DNA of 64,000 nucleotides from the NCBI RefSeq assembly GCF_014201375.1, contig NZ_JACHDZ010000001.1, positions 599,206 through 663,205 of the forward strand. Direction: 5' to 3'. Shown in pieces: positions 34,335-43,283 of this stretch; the stretch's first letter is position 1, and the number at the start of each line of letters is the position of its first letter. Source of the stretch: Tunturiibacter empetritectus. Its GTDB lineage: Bacteria; Acidobacteriota; Terriglobia; Terriglobales; Acidobacteriaceae. The position numbers were made by a program, and so were the translations under genes. The notes under the pieces were generated by a model. It did not search any database. It was not told where the DNA came from and worked only from the letters and a program-made list of their open reading frames with translations.

Positions 34335-35141
34335 ATGCGTTGGATGAGTCACACTACGAGGTTGCTGCTGGTTGCGTTTGCGATGACGCCTGCGTGGGGG
34401 AGTGGGCAGGTCGGGGCGTTTTTGCAGACTGCTCGAGGGCAGACGGCGACGCCTCAGACGGGGGCTGCGAGCTCCTCGCCTGCCGCTACGCCTGGTGATG
34501 TGTCTGGTACTGCGGCGCAGCAGGGTGTGGTGCTGGATCGTGTGGTTGCAGTGGTGAATGGCGATGTGATTCTGGAGAGCGATGTCGATGAAGAACGGCG
34601 GTTTGAGGATATTCAGCCTTATCGAAGGACTGCGGGGGACCGTTCGCGGGAGAGCACGATTGAACGATTGATCGATCGCGATTTGATCTTGCAGCAGGCG
34701 GAGTTGGAGCCGGAAGATGCAGTCTCCGACAAGGACTTGGATGACCAGTTGACGATGCTGCGAAAAGATATTCCCGACTGCAAGAAGTATCACTGCGAGA
34801 CCGATGACGGTTGGAAGAAGTATCTTAGCGACCACGGATTTACGGTGGATGAGTTCCGCGAACGGTGGCGGTTGCGGATGCAGCTGCTGAAGTTTATTGA
34901 GGTGCGGTTTCGGAATGGGATCAAGGTTTCGGACGCCGAGATCAAGGAGTTTTACGAGAAGAGAATGGCGCCGGAGTATGCGACGCGGAATGTGGCTCCG
35001 CCCAAGCTGGATACGATCTCGAAGAGAATTGAAGAGGTGCTGCTGCAGCAGCAGGTGGGGGCGCTGCTCGTGGATTGGCTGAAGTCGCTGCGGGTGCAGG
35101 GCAGCGTGAAGATCATGAATCCAGGCGAGGTGGCGCCATGA
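34335..35141 (+). CDS. SurA-like periplasmic chaperone without a parvulin domain
   Basis: 268 residues. Signal peptide (MRWMSHTTRLLLVAFAMTPAWG), a low-complexity Ala/Thr/Pro linker, then the SurA N-terminal domain (LDRVVAVVNGDVILESDVDEERRF, RLIDRDLILQQ) and a C-terminal helix (IEEVLLQQQVGALLVDWLKSLR). The PPIase (parvulin) domain of SurA/PrsA is absent, so it is a chaperone-only version. Starts directly after the bamA stop and overlaps tamB by 4 bases (ATGA), so coupled to both. It likely escorts outer-membrane proteins to the BamA complex. Confidence 0.75.
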   Translation: MRWMSHTTRLLLVAFAMTPAWGSGQVGAFLQTARGQTATPQTGAASSSPAATPGDVSGTAAQQGVVLDRVVAVVNGDVILESDVDEERRFEDIQPYRRTAGDRSRESTIERLIDRDLILQQAELEPEDAVSDKDLDDQLTMLRKDIPDCKKYHCETDDGWKKYLSDHGFTVDEFRERWRLRMQLLKFIEVRFRNGIKVSDAEIKEFYEKRMAPEYATRNVAPPKLDTISKRIEEVLLQQQVGALLVDWLKSLRVQGSVKIMNPGEVAP

Positions 35142-38100
35142 GCGACCTGGAGAAAAAACTCAGCGAGAAGAAAGAGGAGATCGAGGCGAAGGTTGCCGGC
35201 GAGATTGCGAAGGTGAAGCGATCGCTGGCGAAGCGGATGATGATCTGGATCGGCTGGACCGTGACTGCGTTGGTGGTGCTGGTGGTGGTGTTGTTCGTAG
35301 TGTTCGCGTGGTATTCGAGGACGAACGACTTCAACCGAAGAGTTGGCAAAGAGGTAGTTAAGGTTCTGGAGGACGCCACTGGCGGAAGAGTGGAGCTGGG
35401 GAAGATCAGCTTCGACCTCTGGCATCTTGCGGTCGAGGCTGACCGGCTGGTGATTCATGGCTTCGAGGGGCCGGGAGAGGCTCCTTATCTTGCGGTGGAT
35501 AAGGTTCAGCTGCGGGTCGAGATATTCGACTTCTTCACGCATGTGACCGGCAGCGGAGTTTCGTCGCATGTGCGGCTGAACTATCTTGGGGTGGAGCATC
35601 CTCAGTTCCACCTGATTGTTGATAAGGATGGAAAGACGAATCAGCCCGTGCCGAAGCATCCGAGCACAAGTAAAACTTCGGTTACCGATACGTTGCTTGA
35701 TCTGAAGGCGCAACAGGTAGTGGTGTCGAATGGAGTGGCACTGTTTAATAACCAGGCGATTCCATTCAATCTTGCTGCGCGTGATCTGGATGCGGAGGTG
35801 CACTACATCGCGTCGACGGATCGCTATGGCGCGACGGTCGACATGAAGGATCTGCGGACGAAGATGGGCAAGCAGGTGGAGGCGCAGTCGGCGTTGAGCC
35901 TGGCGATGGAGCTGGGAAGAGACGCGATTGAGCTGCAGCGGTTGAATTTAACTACAGGCAAGAGTTCCAAACTGAATGCGACGGGGAACTTCAAGAATTT
36001 TGCCAAACCGGAGTGGCAGGCGACCGTGAAGGGAACGATGGAGATCAAGCAGATCTCGGTGCTTGCCGATGTGGATGGTTTGAATGCAGGGACGGTGGAC
36101 CTGGATTTGAATGGGCATAACTGCACGACCTCGCCTGCGGTGGCGCAGAAGCATCCACCGTTCTGGCGACGGAGCCATCCAGCGGAGACGACGAAGCCGC
36201 CGCGGCCGTTGCCGCCTGATCCGGATTGTGTGGCTGGATATCTTCTGGCTGGGACAGCGAAGATTTACAAGGCTGCTTACCGGAATGAGAATGTGCGGCT
36301 TCACGATATCGATGGCGGTGGGACGTTGCATGTGACGCCTACGGAGTTGTTGTTGACGGCGTTGACCGGATATCTGCCTGGCGGAGGCAGCGCGTCGGGT
36401 GAGCTGCGGATTGTGAACTGGCTAGGGGAGGTGCCGCCGCAGGATGTTGCGGTTAGCTCGTCCTCGACGAAGGCTGCGATAACGACGGCCAATACCACGG
36501 CGAAGTCGATTGGGGCGAAGGCTCCAGTTGCCGAGACGGCAAAGGTGCCGCTAGTCCAAACCGCGCATGCCTATTTGACTGCGACGGTTACGAAGATTCC
36601 GCTGCGAACCATTATGGATGTGACGGCACCTGAGGATTATGGTGATCTGGGATTTGATACGGCTGTGAGCGGGCCGGTGAAGGTGGAGTGGGGCGGTCCG
36701 GCGAAGAATATTGCGGATACGGTAGAGGTGGATGGGGATCTGAGGTTTGCGCCGACTGGGGTGAAACGGCGCGGCGCGTTGAACGATGTTCCTGTGACGG
36801 GGCAGGCTTTGGCGCACTACACGGGGCGTAACGAGACGGTGCGGATTCAGAAGATTTCGTTGCAGATGCCACAGACGAACTTTGAAGCGTCCGGGATTCT
36901 CGGTGTGAATGAAGGCGATCCGCTGACTGACTTGCGGGTGGATATGACGGTGCGGGATCTGTCGGAGTACAACCAACTGCTGACGACGCTGGACCTGGAG
37001 GGAAATGGAAAGAGGGGCACTGCGGCGATTCCTGTTGTGTTGCATGGCGCGATGCAGTTTAACGGAACAGCGAAGGGGAAGATTGCAGATCTAGATGTGA
37101 AGGGGCATCTGCAGGCGACGAATGCGGAGTTTGCATTGGGAACGACTGACGTGTTGCTTGATTCGCTGGTGACGGATGCGGAGTATTCGCCGAACACCGG
37201 GGTGGTGGTGGCGAGTTCGACGATCAAGCGCGGGACCGCGGTGCTGAATGTGGAGGGCAAGATTGCGCCGCGGAAGGTGACGTCGCGGCGTGGTGTGGTG
37301 ACTTATCTGTGGGACGACGGGATGGCTCTGGATGCGAAGGTGCAGCTGGCCAATGCGCAGGTCGTCGACGTGTTGCAGATTGTGGGACAGGAGGAGAAGG
37401 TTTCGCTGACGGGGACGGTGGCGGCGAACGGACATGCGGTGGGGACGCTGAGGAGTTTGAGTGGGGGTGGTCATGTCTCATTGATGAACGGTGTGGCTTA
37501 TGGGGAGCCGTATGAGTCGGCGGTAGTGGATTTGACGGTGCAGGGGAAGGACGTGGAGGCGAACAATGTTGTGCTGCGGCTGCATGGGATGCAGATCGCT
37601 GGTAGCGGCGGGTACGACATGGGTACGGAGCACATGCATGGGCATGTCGAAGGGCATGATATTCAGCTGTCGAAGTTCGAGACGGTGGAGAAGGCGAAGA
37701 ACGATGTTGATGGGACGGTGAACCTGGTTGCGGATGCGAATGGGACGATGACGCAGCCGGGGCTGAAGGCGAAGGTCACGTTGAGCGGAGTGTCTTATCG
37801 GGGGCAGACGATTGGCGAGGCGACGGTAGAGGCTCATAGTCAGGGAGAAGTGATGTACTTCACCGCGGACTCGACCCTGGTGGGGGCGAAGCTGGATGCT
37901 TCGGGACAGACCCGGCTGACGGGCGACTATCAGACGCAGGCGAAGATGACGGTGGCGGGTCTTGATATTGGTAAGCCGCTCGGGATGTTTGGGCCGGGGA
38001 CGATGAAGGCGCAGTCGATGATTAATGGAACTGCGACCGTGAGCGGGCCGCTGAAGACACCGAAGGCGTTGACTGGCGAGGCGGAGTTCGGCCAGGTGGA

Positions 38101-39535
38101 TGTGAAGCTGCAAGGAGTGGAGCTGAAGGCGGCGGAACCTTTGAGGGTGGGGCTGCGTGATGGTGTGGCGACGCTTGAGCAGGTTCACATCACGGGGCAA
38201 GATACGGACATGCGGGCGAGCGGGACGGGACAGCTGTTTGGCGCGACGGATCCGAAGGGGGGCAAGCTGGATGTGAAGGCGACCGGAAGCGTGAGCATGA
38301 CGGTGCTGCATACTTTCGACTCGGATGTTATTTCGACCGGCAAGGTGGAGTTCACCGTGGGTGCCGACGGGTATGTGACGAATCCGGAGCTGACGGGAAG
38401 GGTTCAGTTCGACAAGGTGAATGTTGCGATCGATGGCGTGCCGAATGGGTTGAGCAATATGAACGGCACGCTGGTGTTCAACGACGACCGGCTGCAGGTG
38501 CAGAGCCTGACTGCGACGACTGGTGGAGGAACGCTGAAGATTGGCGGATTTATTCGCTACAAGAATGGGTTGTATGCGGACCTGTCGGCGACCGGCGATG
38601 TGGTGAGGGTGCGGCTGTATGGGCTGAGCGCGACGGCGAATGCGAATCTGAAGCTGCAGGGAAGTCCGGATAGTGCGCTGTTGAGTGGAACGATCTTGAT
38701 TACGCGATTTGGCGTTGGGGCTGATGTGGATTTTGCGGCGTTCGGCTCTGCGGGGGGAGTGAGTCCGCCGCCCGATCCGAATGCTCCGGCGAATAAGATT
38801 CGTTTGGATGTGCATGTGACGAGTGCGCCGCAGCTTGATTTTCAGAACTCGTATGCGAAGCTGGCTGGGACGGTCGATCTGCAGATTCGCGGGACAGCTG
38901 CGGTGCCTTCGTTGCTGGGGCGGATCGAGATCAACGAAGGAAGCGCGACGTTTGCGGGGACGAAGTATCAACTGCAGCGCGGGGAGATTTACTTTACCAA
39001 TCCGGTGCGTATCGATCCGATCATCGACCTGGATGCGACGGCGCAGGTGGAGAACTACGACATTACGATTGGGCTGCATGGAACCTCGACGAACTTGAAG
39101 CCGACGTATCGGTCGGAGCCGCCACTGAGCGAGTCGGATGTATTTGCTCTGCTGGCGCTGGGGCGGACGCAGGAGGAGGCGCAGCTCTACCAGGAGCGGC
39201 AGGTGCAGCAGGGAACCGATCCAACGACCAGCGCGTTGTTGGGTGGGGCGTTGAATGCTACGGTCAGCAATCGGGTGGAGAAGCTGTTTGGCGTGGGCAG
39301 CGTGAAGATCGATCCGGCGTTTGTGGGGACGCTGGGGGGGTCATCGGCGAGGATTACGGTGCAGCAACAGCTGTCGCGGCAGATTACGGCGACGTTTGCG
39401 ACGAATGTGAATACTTCGGCGCAGCAGTTGATTCAGGTGCAGTATGACTTGAATCACGACAACTCGATTGTGGTGGCGCGAGACGAGTCGGGTGTATTCA
39501 GCATTGTCTATAAGCTGCGGAGAAGGTATCGTTAG
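35138..39535 (+). CDS. tamB: Translocation and assembly module protein TamB
   Basis: About 1465 residues. A cytosolic helix (LEKKLSEKKEEIEAKVAGEI), one transmembrane helix (about 44-64), a very long beta-helical repeat region, and the C-terminal TamB/DUF490 domain (IEINEGSATFAGTKYQL, EIYFTNPVRIDPIIDLDA, PPLSESDVFALLALGRTQEE). TamB forms an inner-to-outer membrane bridge for lipid transport or outer-membrane protein assembly. A Pro-rich insert occurs near residue 350. The ATG at 35138 overlaps the SurA-like stop. With the BamA/TamA-type protein two genes up, this looks like a complete assembly module. Confidence 0.88.
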   Translation: MSDLEKKLSEKKEEIEAKVAGEIAKVKRSLAKRMMIWIGWTVTALVVLVVVLFVVFAWYSRTNDFNRRVGKEVVKVLEDATGGRVELGKISFDLWHLAVEADRLVIHGFEGPGEAPYLAVDKVQLRVEIFDFFTHVTGSGVSSHVRLNYLGVEHPQFHLIVDKDGKTNQPVPKHPSTSKTSVTDTLLDLKAQQVVVSNGVALFNNQAIPFNLAARDLDAEVHYIASTDRYGATVDMKDLRTKMGKQVEAQSALSLAMELGRDAIELQRLNLTTGKSSKLNATGNFKNFAKPEWQATVKGTMEIKQISVLADVDGLNAGTVDLDLNGHNCTTSPAVAQKHPPFWRRSHPAETTKPPRPLPPDPDCVAGYLLAGTAKIYKAAYRNENVRLHDIDGGGTLHVTPTELLLTALTGYLPGGGSASGELRIVNWLGEVPPQDVAVSSSSTKAAITTANTTAKSIGAKAPVAETAKVPLVQTAHAYLTATVTKIPLRTIMDVTAPEDYGDLGFDTAVSGPVKVEWGGPAKNIADTVEVDGDLRFAPTGVKRRGALNDVPVTGQALAHYTGRNETVRIQKISLQMPQTNFEASGILGVNEGDPLTDLRVDMTVRDLSEYNQLLTTLDLEGNGKRGTAAIPVVLHGAMQFNGTAKGKIADLDVKGHLQATNAEFALGTTDVLLDSLVTDAEYSPNTGVVVASSTIKRGTAVLNVEGKIAPRKVTSRRGVVTYLWDDGMALDAKVQLANAQVVDVLQIVGQEEKVSLTGTVAANGHAVGTLRSLSGGGHVSLMNGVAYGEPYESAVVDLTVQGKDVEANNVVLRLHGMQIAGSGGYDMGTEHMHGHVEGHDIQLSKFETVEKAKNDVDGTVNLVADANGTMTQPGLKAKVTLSGVSYRGQTIGEATVEAHSQGEVMYFTADSTLVGAKLDASGQTRLTGDYQTQAKMTVAGLDIGKPLGMFGPGTMKAQSMINGTATVSGPLKTPKALTGEAEFGQVDVKLQGVELKAAEPLRVGLRDGVATLEQVHITGQDTDMRASGTGQLFGATDPKGGKLDVKATGSVSMTVLHTFDSDVISTGKVEFTVGADGYVTNPELTGRVQFDKVNVAIDGVPNGLSNMNGTLVFNDDRLQVQSLTATTGGGTLKIGGFIRYKNGLYADLSATGDVVRVRLYGLSATANANLKLQGSPDSALLSGTILITRFGVGADVDFAAFGSAGGVSPPPDPNAPANKIRLDVHVTSAPQLDFQNSYAKLAGTVDLQIRGTAAVPSLLGRIEINEGSATFAGTKYQLQRGEIYFTNPVRIDPIIDLDATAQVENYDITIGLHGTSTNLKPTYRSEPPLSESDVFALLALGRTQEEAQLYQERQVQQGTDPTTSALLGGALNATVSNRVEKLFGVGSVKIDPAFVGTLGGSSARITVQQQLSRQITATFATNVNTSAQQLIQVQYDLNHDNSIVVARDESGVFSIVYKLRRRYR

Positions 39536-39624
39536 CGCGCTGAGCTAGATGCTGCATCTTACAAAGTGTGGATGACGGCGCGATGCCGTTTATTGTGGCG
39601 CTAACGATCTCCGGAGGGAAGACT

Positions 39625-40431
39625 ATGAGCGGGATGAAGAACTTTGCATGCGTCGGCGTGTTGGGTTTTGCCGGCCTGGCGATGTTGGGCGGGGCATCGA
39701 GAGGGGTGGCTCAGAGTGCACCGGGCAATGTCGCATCGGGGCCAAACGATGCGCAGATTCAGGCGGATGTGACGAAGGCTCTGGATAACAAGCGGTTCAA
39801 AGATGTGAAGAGTTCGGTGCAGAATGGCGTGGTGAAGTTGACGGGGACGGTGGAGCTTTACAGCGCGAAGCTCGACGCGGATGACCGTGCCCACCACCGA
39901 CAGAATGTAAAGGGCGTTGAGAATCAAATTGAAGTTGCGGGGCCTGAGGTCGATGATGTGACGCTTCGAAATAAGCTCGCAGAGAAGCTGGCGTACGACC
40001 GGGTTGGGTATGGGACGACGGCATTCAATGCGTTTACGATCGGCGTCGAGAAGGGCGTGGTGACTCTGGGTGGCACAGCGTATGGCCCCACGGATAAGGA
40101 CTCGGCGTTGAGCCTGGCGGAGAACTATCCGGGGGTGAAGGATGTGATTGACAACGTGGAGGTGGCGCCGGTGTCGCCGATGGATGACCGGATTCGACTG
40201 GCGGAGGCGCGGTCGATTTATGGGTTTCCGCAGTTGAACAAGTATGCGATTGATCCGGCAAAACCGATTCGGATCACGGTGGTGAATGGGAATGTGACTT
40301 TGTCGGGTGTGGTGGACAGCCAGTCGGACAAAGATGTGGCGAATATACGAGCTAATGGTGTTCCGGGCGTGTTCAAGGTGGTGAACAACCTGGAGGTGGT
40401 TGGGGGTGAGGCGGAGAAGCCGGCTAAATAG
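39625..40431 (+). CDS. Exported triple BON-domain protein
   Basis: 268 residues. Signal peptide then three BON domains: DAQIQADVTKALDNKRFKD..., DVTLRNKLAEKLAYDRVGYG..., and DDRIRLAEARSIYGFPQLNKY.... Each contains the family VxLxGxV strand. BON domains bind phospholipid or porin-associated partners (OsmY-like). ATG 39625 is preceded by GGAGG and gives a clean signal peptide; the longer frame to 39568 is unsupported. Sits 90 bases past tamB. Confidence 0.8.
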   Translation: MSGMKNFACVGVLGFAGLAMLGGASRGVAQSAPGNVASGPNDAQIQADVTKALDNKRFKDVKSSVQNGVVKLTGTVELYSAKLDADDRAHHRQNVKGVENQIEVAGPEVDDVTLRNKLAEKLAYDRVGYGTTAFNAFTIGVEKGVVTLGGTAYGPTDKDSALSLAENYPGVKDVIDNVEVAPVSPMDDRIRLAEARSIYGFPQLNKYAIDPAKPIRITVVNGNVTLSGVVDSQSDKDVANIRANGVPGVFKVVNNLEVVGGEAEKPAK

Positions 40432-40500
40432 AGCTGGTTTGTGGTGTCAGGCGGTACGGTGCGGTTAGGCGGCGGGACCGAACTCTTTTACGATAGAAGT

Positions 40501-41367
40501 ATGGCATCGTTGTGGAAGAGTACGGTTGTAACGCTTGAGATGATCAAGTGGGAGCATTCGGTGTTTGCACTGCCGTTTGCCTTGACGGGAGCGGTGCTGG
40601 CGGCGGGTGGCTGGCCGACGCTGCGAGTTCTGGGCTGGATTATTGTGTGCATGGTGGCTGCGCGGTCTGCGGCGATGGCCTTCAATCGACTGGCGGATGC
40701 GCAGTTGGATGCGACGAATCCGCGTACCGCGATGAGGGCTTTACCTGCCGGTGCGCTGAGCAAGGGGTTTGTTGCTGGATTTGTGGTGGTGTCGATCGCG
40801 CTGTTTGTAGCGGGCGCGGCGATGTTGAACCGGCTGACGCTGGAACTTGCTCCGGTGGCGCTGGCTGTGGTGCTGGCCTATAGCTACATGAAGCGGCTGA
40901 CGCGGTGGTCGCATGTTGTGCTGGGGCTGGCGTTGGGGATTGCGCCTTCGGCGGCGTGGATTGCGGTGAGGGGATCGCTGGATATCAGGATTGTGGTGCT
41001 TACGGCGGCGGTGCTGCTTTGGGTGGGCGGCTTCGATGTGCTGTATGCGTGCCAGGACTTTGAACACGACCGCAAGGTGGGGCTGAACAGTGTGCCGCAG
41101 GCCTTCGGCATAGCTGCGGCCTTCTGGATTGCGCGCGCGATGCATGTGGGGATGCTTCTGCTGCTGTGTTGGCTGATGGAGTTATTTGGGTTGGGTTGGA
41201 TTGCGATGCTCGGGGTTGGGTTGGTTGCAATCCTGTTGCTGTATGAGCACTCGATTATTTCGCCGAAGGATCTGCGCCGCATGAATGCAGCGTTCTTTAC
41301 GCTTAACGGCGTGATCTCGGTGGTGTTCTTTGGGTTTGTTGCTGCGGATGTGTTGATGCGCAAATAG
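40501..41367 (+). CDS. ubiA: UbiA-family prenyltransferase (4-hydroxybenzoate polyprenyltransferase type)
   Basis: 288 residues, about eight transmembrane helices. First Asp motif NRLADAQLD at residues 62-70 (N62, D66, D70) and second motif near DFEHDRKVGLNSVP, which bind the Mg-diphosphate of the isoprenoid. Acidobacteria use menaquinone; this subtype with a UbiA-like signature could transfer an isoprenoid to an aromatic acid, so ubiA is tentative. An AAGGTCCGC/GCGGACCTT hairpin follows the stop. Confidence 0.8.
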   Translation: MASLWKSTVVTLEMIKWEHSVFALPFALTGAVLAAGGWPTLRVLGWIIVCMVAARSAAMAFNRLADAQLDATNPRTAMRALPAGALSKGFVAGFVVVSIALFVAGAAMLNRLTLELAPVALAVVLAYSYMKRLTRWSHVVLGLALGIAPSAAWIAVRGSLDIRIVVLTAAVLLWVGGFDVLYACQDFEHDRKVGLNSVPQAFGIAAAFWIARAMHVGMLLLLCWLMELFGLGWIAMLGVGLVAILLLYEHSIISPKDLRRMNAAFFTLNGVISVVFFGFVAADVLMRK

Positions 41368-41393
41368 AAAGGTCCGCTCGATGGCGGACCTTC
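41368..41393. terminator. Bidirectional-type hairpin between ubiA and csbD
   Basis: Perfect 9-bp stem AAGGTCCGC (41369-41377) / GCGGACCTT (41384-41392), loop TCGATG, between convergent genes. There is no long U-run, so termination may be weak or the hairpin may protect mRNA ends. Confidence 0.55.
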
Positions 41394-41415
41394 CAATACG
41401 ATTGATGGCTACTGC

Positions 41416-41751
41416 TTAGCTGTTGTGCTCTCGTTTGAAGTTATCCAGCTTTTCGTTCATGCTGTCTTTGACGTTCTGTGCGGTGTTTGCGATCTTCTCG
41501 CGCATGTTGTGAGCGGTGTCTTCGGCGCGGGCTTTATAGTCTTCGCCTTTGACGTCAACACGAGCGTGGGCATCCGCATTCGCAGCAGCCGCGGCGTCTT
41601 TAGCGTTGCCCCAAGTCTCCTTAGCGGCACCCTTCACCTGCTCGGCTACGCCGGAGTTGGCTAGTTTTTGATTGCCGACAGCTTCGCCAACGCTCTGCTT
41701 GATCTTGCCTGCTACCTGATCAAACTTGCCTTCTACTTTTTCGGTGTTCAT
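41416..41751 (-). CDS. CsbD family stress protein
   Basis: 111 residues. MNTEKVEGKFDQVAGKIKQSVGEAVGN is the CsbD signature; the remainder is a long charged amphipathic helix with Lys/Ala/Asn repeats. In Bacillus CsbD is a general-stress protein; the bacterial function is unknown. Followed on its 5' side by the 49-residue membrane protein, a common pairing with CsbD-like genes. Cytosolic, likely stress induced. Confidence 0.8.
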   Translation of the reverse strand: MNTEKVEGKFDQVAGKIKQSVGEAVGNQKLANSGVAEQVKGAAKETWGNAKDAAAAANADAHARVDVKGEDYKARAEDTAHNMREKIANTAQNVKDSMNEKLDNFKREHNS

Positions 41752-41802
41752 AGTTTGCTCCTTGGGTCTACATGTAAAACGGAGGGCTGCGATTCGAGGT
41801 GG

Positions 41803-41952
41803 TTACAGTGCTCGCCTACCGGACAGCAGGTTGAAGATGAGCACAATGATGGCGAGGACCAGAAGGATGTGAATCCATCCGCCGAGGGTGTAGCTGCTTA
41901 CAAGCCCAACAATCCACAGGATGAAGAGAATAATCGTGATTGTCCAAAGCAT
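41803..41952 (-). CDS. Small hydrophobic membrane protein, Lmo0937-like
   Basis: 49 residues: MLWTITIILFILWIVGLVSS, then YTLGGWIHILLVLAIIVLIF and NLLSGRRAL. Two transmembrane helices with a GGWIH turn, the pattern of the lmo0937 family small membrane proteins that often sit beside CsbD or PRC-barrel stress genes. GGAGAACTAA precedes the ATG. It is too short for standard ORF cut-offs. Upstream of csbD in the same direction, so possibly cotranscribed. Confidence 0.8.
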   Translation of the reverse strand: MLWTITIILFILWIVGLVSSYTLGGWIHILLVLAIIVLIFNLLSGRRAL

Positions 41953-42112
41953 TTAGTTCTCCTAGACGATTGCCGGTTTTGCGTCCCCGGTTCGCTGTGA
42001 TGGTATTCAAAAACTCAGGCCCGTCTTGTGGTAAGTTGCCTGGTTCGATGAGTGGGTTGCCAGTGGGAATAAAATAGCAATCAAACAAAAACGAATATGC
42101 GGGGTATTTGGA

Positions 42113-42937
42113 TTGAAAGTGGCGATTCAAGGAGAGTTGGGCTCGAATAGCCACATGGCGACCGTCGAGATGCTGGGGAGTCGCGAGGAGTTAGAGATTA
42201 TCGCTTGTACCGTGTCGGCCCAGGTGCTGGCGAAGGTCATCGCCGGTGACGTCGATGCGGCGGTGCTGCCGATTGAGAACAGCCTGCACGGATCGGTTGC
42301 TGAACACTACGATCTGCTGCTGGATCTTCCGGTGCATATTGAGCGCGAGAGCTTGCTGAGGATTCGACACAACGTGATTGCGATGCCGGGTGTGATGCTG
42401 CAGGGGATAAGGAGGGTGATGTCGCATCCGGTGGCGTTGTCGCAGTGCCGGAGATTTCTCGCGTCCCATCCGGAGTGGGAGGTAGTTCCCTTCTACGATA
42501 CCGCTGGGAGTGTGAAGCGACTGATGGGGGAGGGTCTGCGGGATGTGGCGGGGATCGCGCCTGTGCTTGCGGCAACGGAGTATGGCGCAGAGGTAGTGGT
42601 GGCGGGGGTCGAGGACCACGCGGAGAACTACACGAGGTTTCACCTGGTGCGGCGTGAAGATGCGGCTTTCGAGCCGGCAGGGGACGGGAACAAGATGAGC
42701 CTAGCATTTGCCATCGAGCATCGCCCCGGAACGCTGGTGGCCGCGTTGCAGAGACTGGCGGAGGCCGGGGTGAATCTGACTAAGATCGAGTCCAGACCGG
42801 TTCCGGGGAGCCTTTGGGAGTATGTCTTCTATGTCGATGTGCGATTCGATTCGGCGGAGAAGGCTGAGGCTGCTTTGACTGCGTTGCGGGAACACTGCCG
42901 GATGGTGAAGGTGCTGGGGCGGTATCGGGCGGCTTAG
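42113..42937 (+). CDS. pheA: Prephenate dehydratase
   Basis: 274 residues. N-terminal GELGSNSHMA, the PIENSLHGSV motif, and the key NYTRFHLV (TRF catalytic motif), then a C-terminal ACT domain with the regulatory ESRP of phenylalanine binding (KIESRPVPGSLWEY). Converts prephenate to phenylpyruvate with feedback inhibition by phenylalanine. The start is TTG 42113 (or GTG 42119), the only in-frame candidates fitting the N-terminus. No chorismate mutase domain is fused. Confidence 0.9.
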   Translation: MKVAIQGELGSNSHMATVEMLGSREELEIIACTVSAQVLAKVIAGDVDAAVLPIENSLHGSVAEHYDLLLDLPVHIERESLLRIRHNVIAMPGVMLQGIRRVMSHPVALSQCRRFLASHPEWEVVPFYDTAGSVKRLMGEGLRDVAGIAPVLAATEYGAEVVVAGVEDHAENYTRFHLVRREDAAFEPAGDGNKMSLAFAIEHRPGTLVAALQRLAEAGVNLTKIESRPVPGSLWEYVFYVDVRFDSAEKAEAALTALREHCRMVKVLGRYRAA

Positions 42938-42995
42938 GCGGTGATACTGCTGGTTTGGCGTTGCGATGGCAGTGGCGCAGGGGTAGGGGGAGGCG

Positions 42996-43145
42996 TAGTA
43001 TGCCCAATACTGAGCTGTGGGAGGCGATGTCAGGGCAATCCGTCCTCCCGGGTTAAGCCGACATTAGGGTGTAGCTGAGGATTTGGCCGTGGGCCTGATG
43101 GCTGGATCTCATTTGGAATTGAGCCTCGGAATTCCCCTTTTAAGA
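42996..43145 (+). ncRNA. Candidate structured RNA or long leader before lon
   Basis: The pheA-lon gap (about 340 bases) has no gene. It contains a GGGAGG/CCTCCC stem (43019-43024 / 43044-43049), a GGCC-GTG-GGCC mini-hairpin (43085-43095), an inverted pair GGAATT/AATTCC near 43114-43134 and CCCCTTTTAAG at the end. TAGTAT at 42996 could be a -10 element. It may be a 6S-like or other small RNA, or the 5' region of lon; neither is shown. Confidence 0.35.
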
Positions 43146-43283
43146 GTTACTCACTGATGCGAATGGGGTTATGGCCGATGACGGAATGTGGAGAGACACG
43201 TTTTCCGGAGAGAGGGGCATAGTTTGCGACCAGACGAAGACTTGCTGCATCGAATAGTGGATAATCTGATAGAGGTACACTCA

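Noticed and set aside
37478..39079. Long minus-strand frame (533 residues) opposite tamB
   Set aside because: Arg/His/Leu-rich shadow frame with no motif; tamB on the plus strand is clear.
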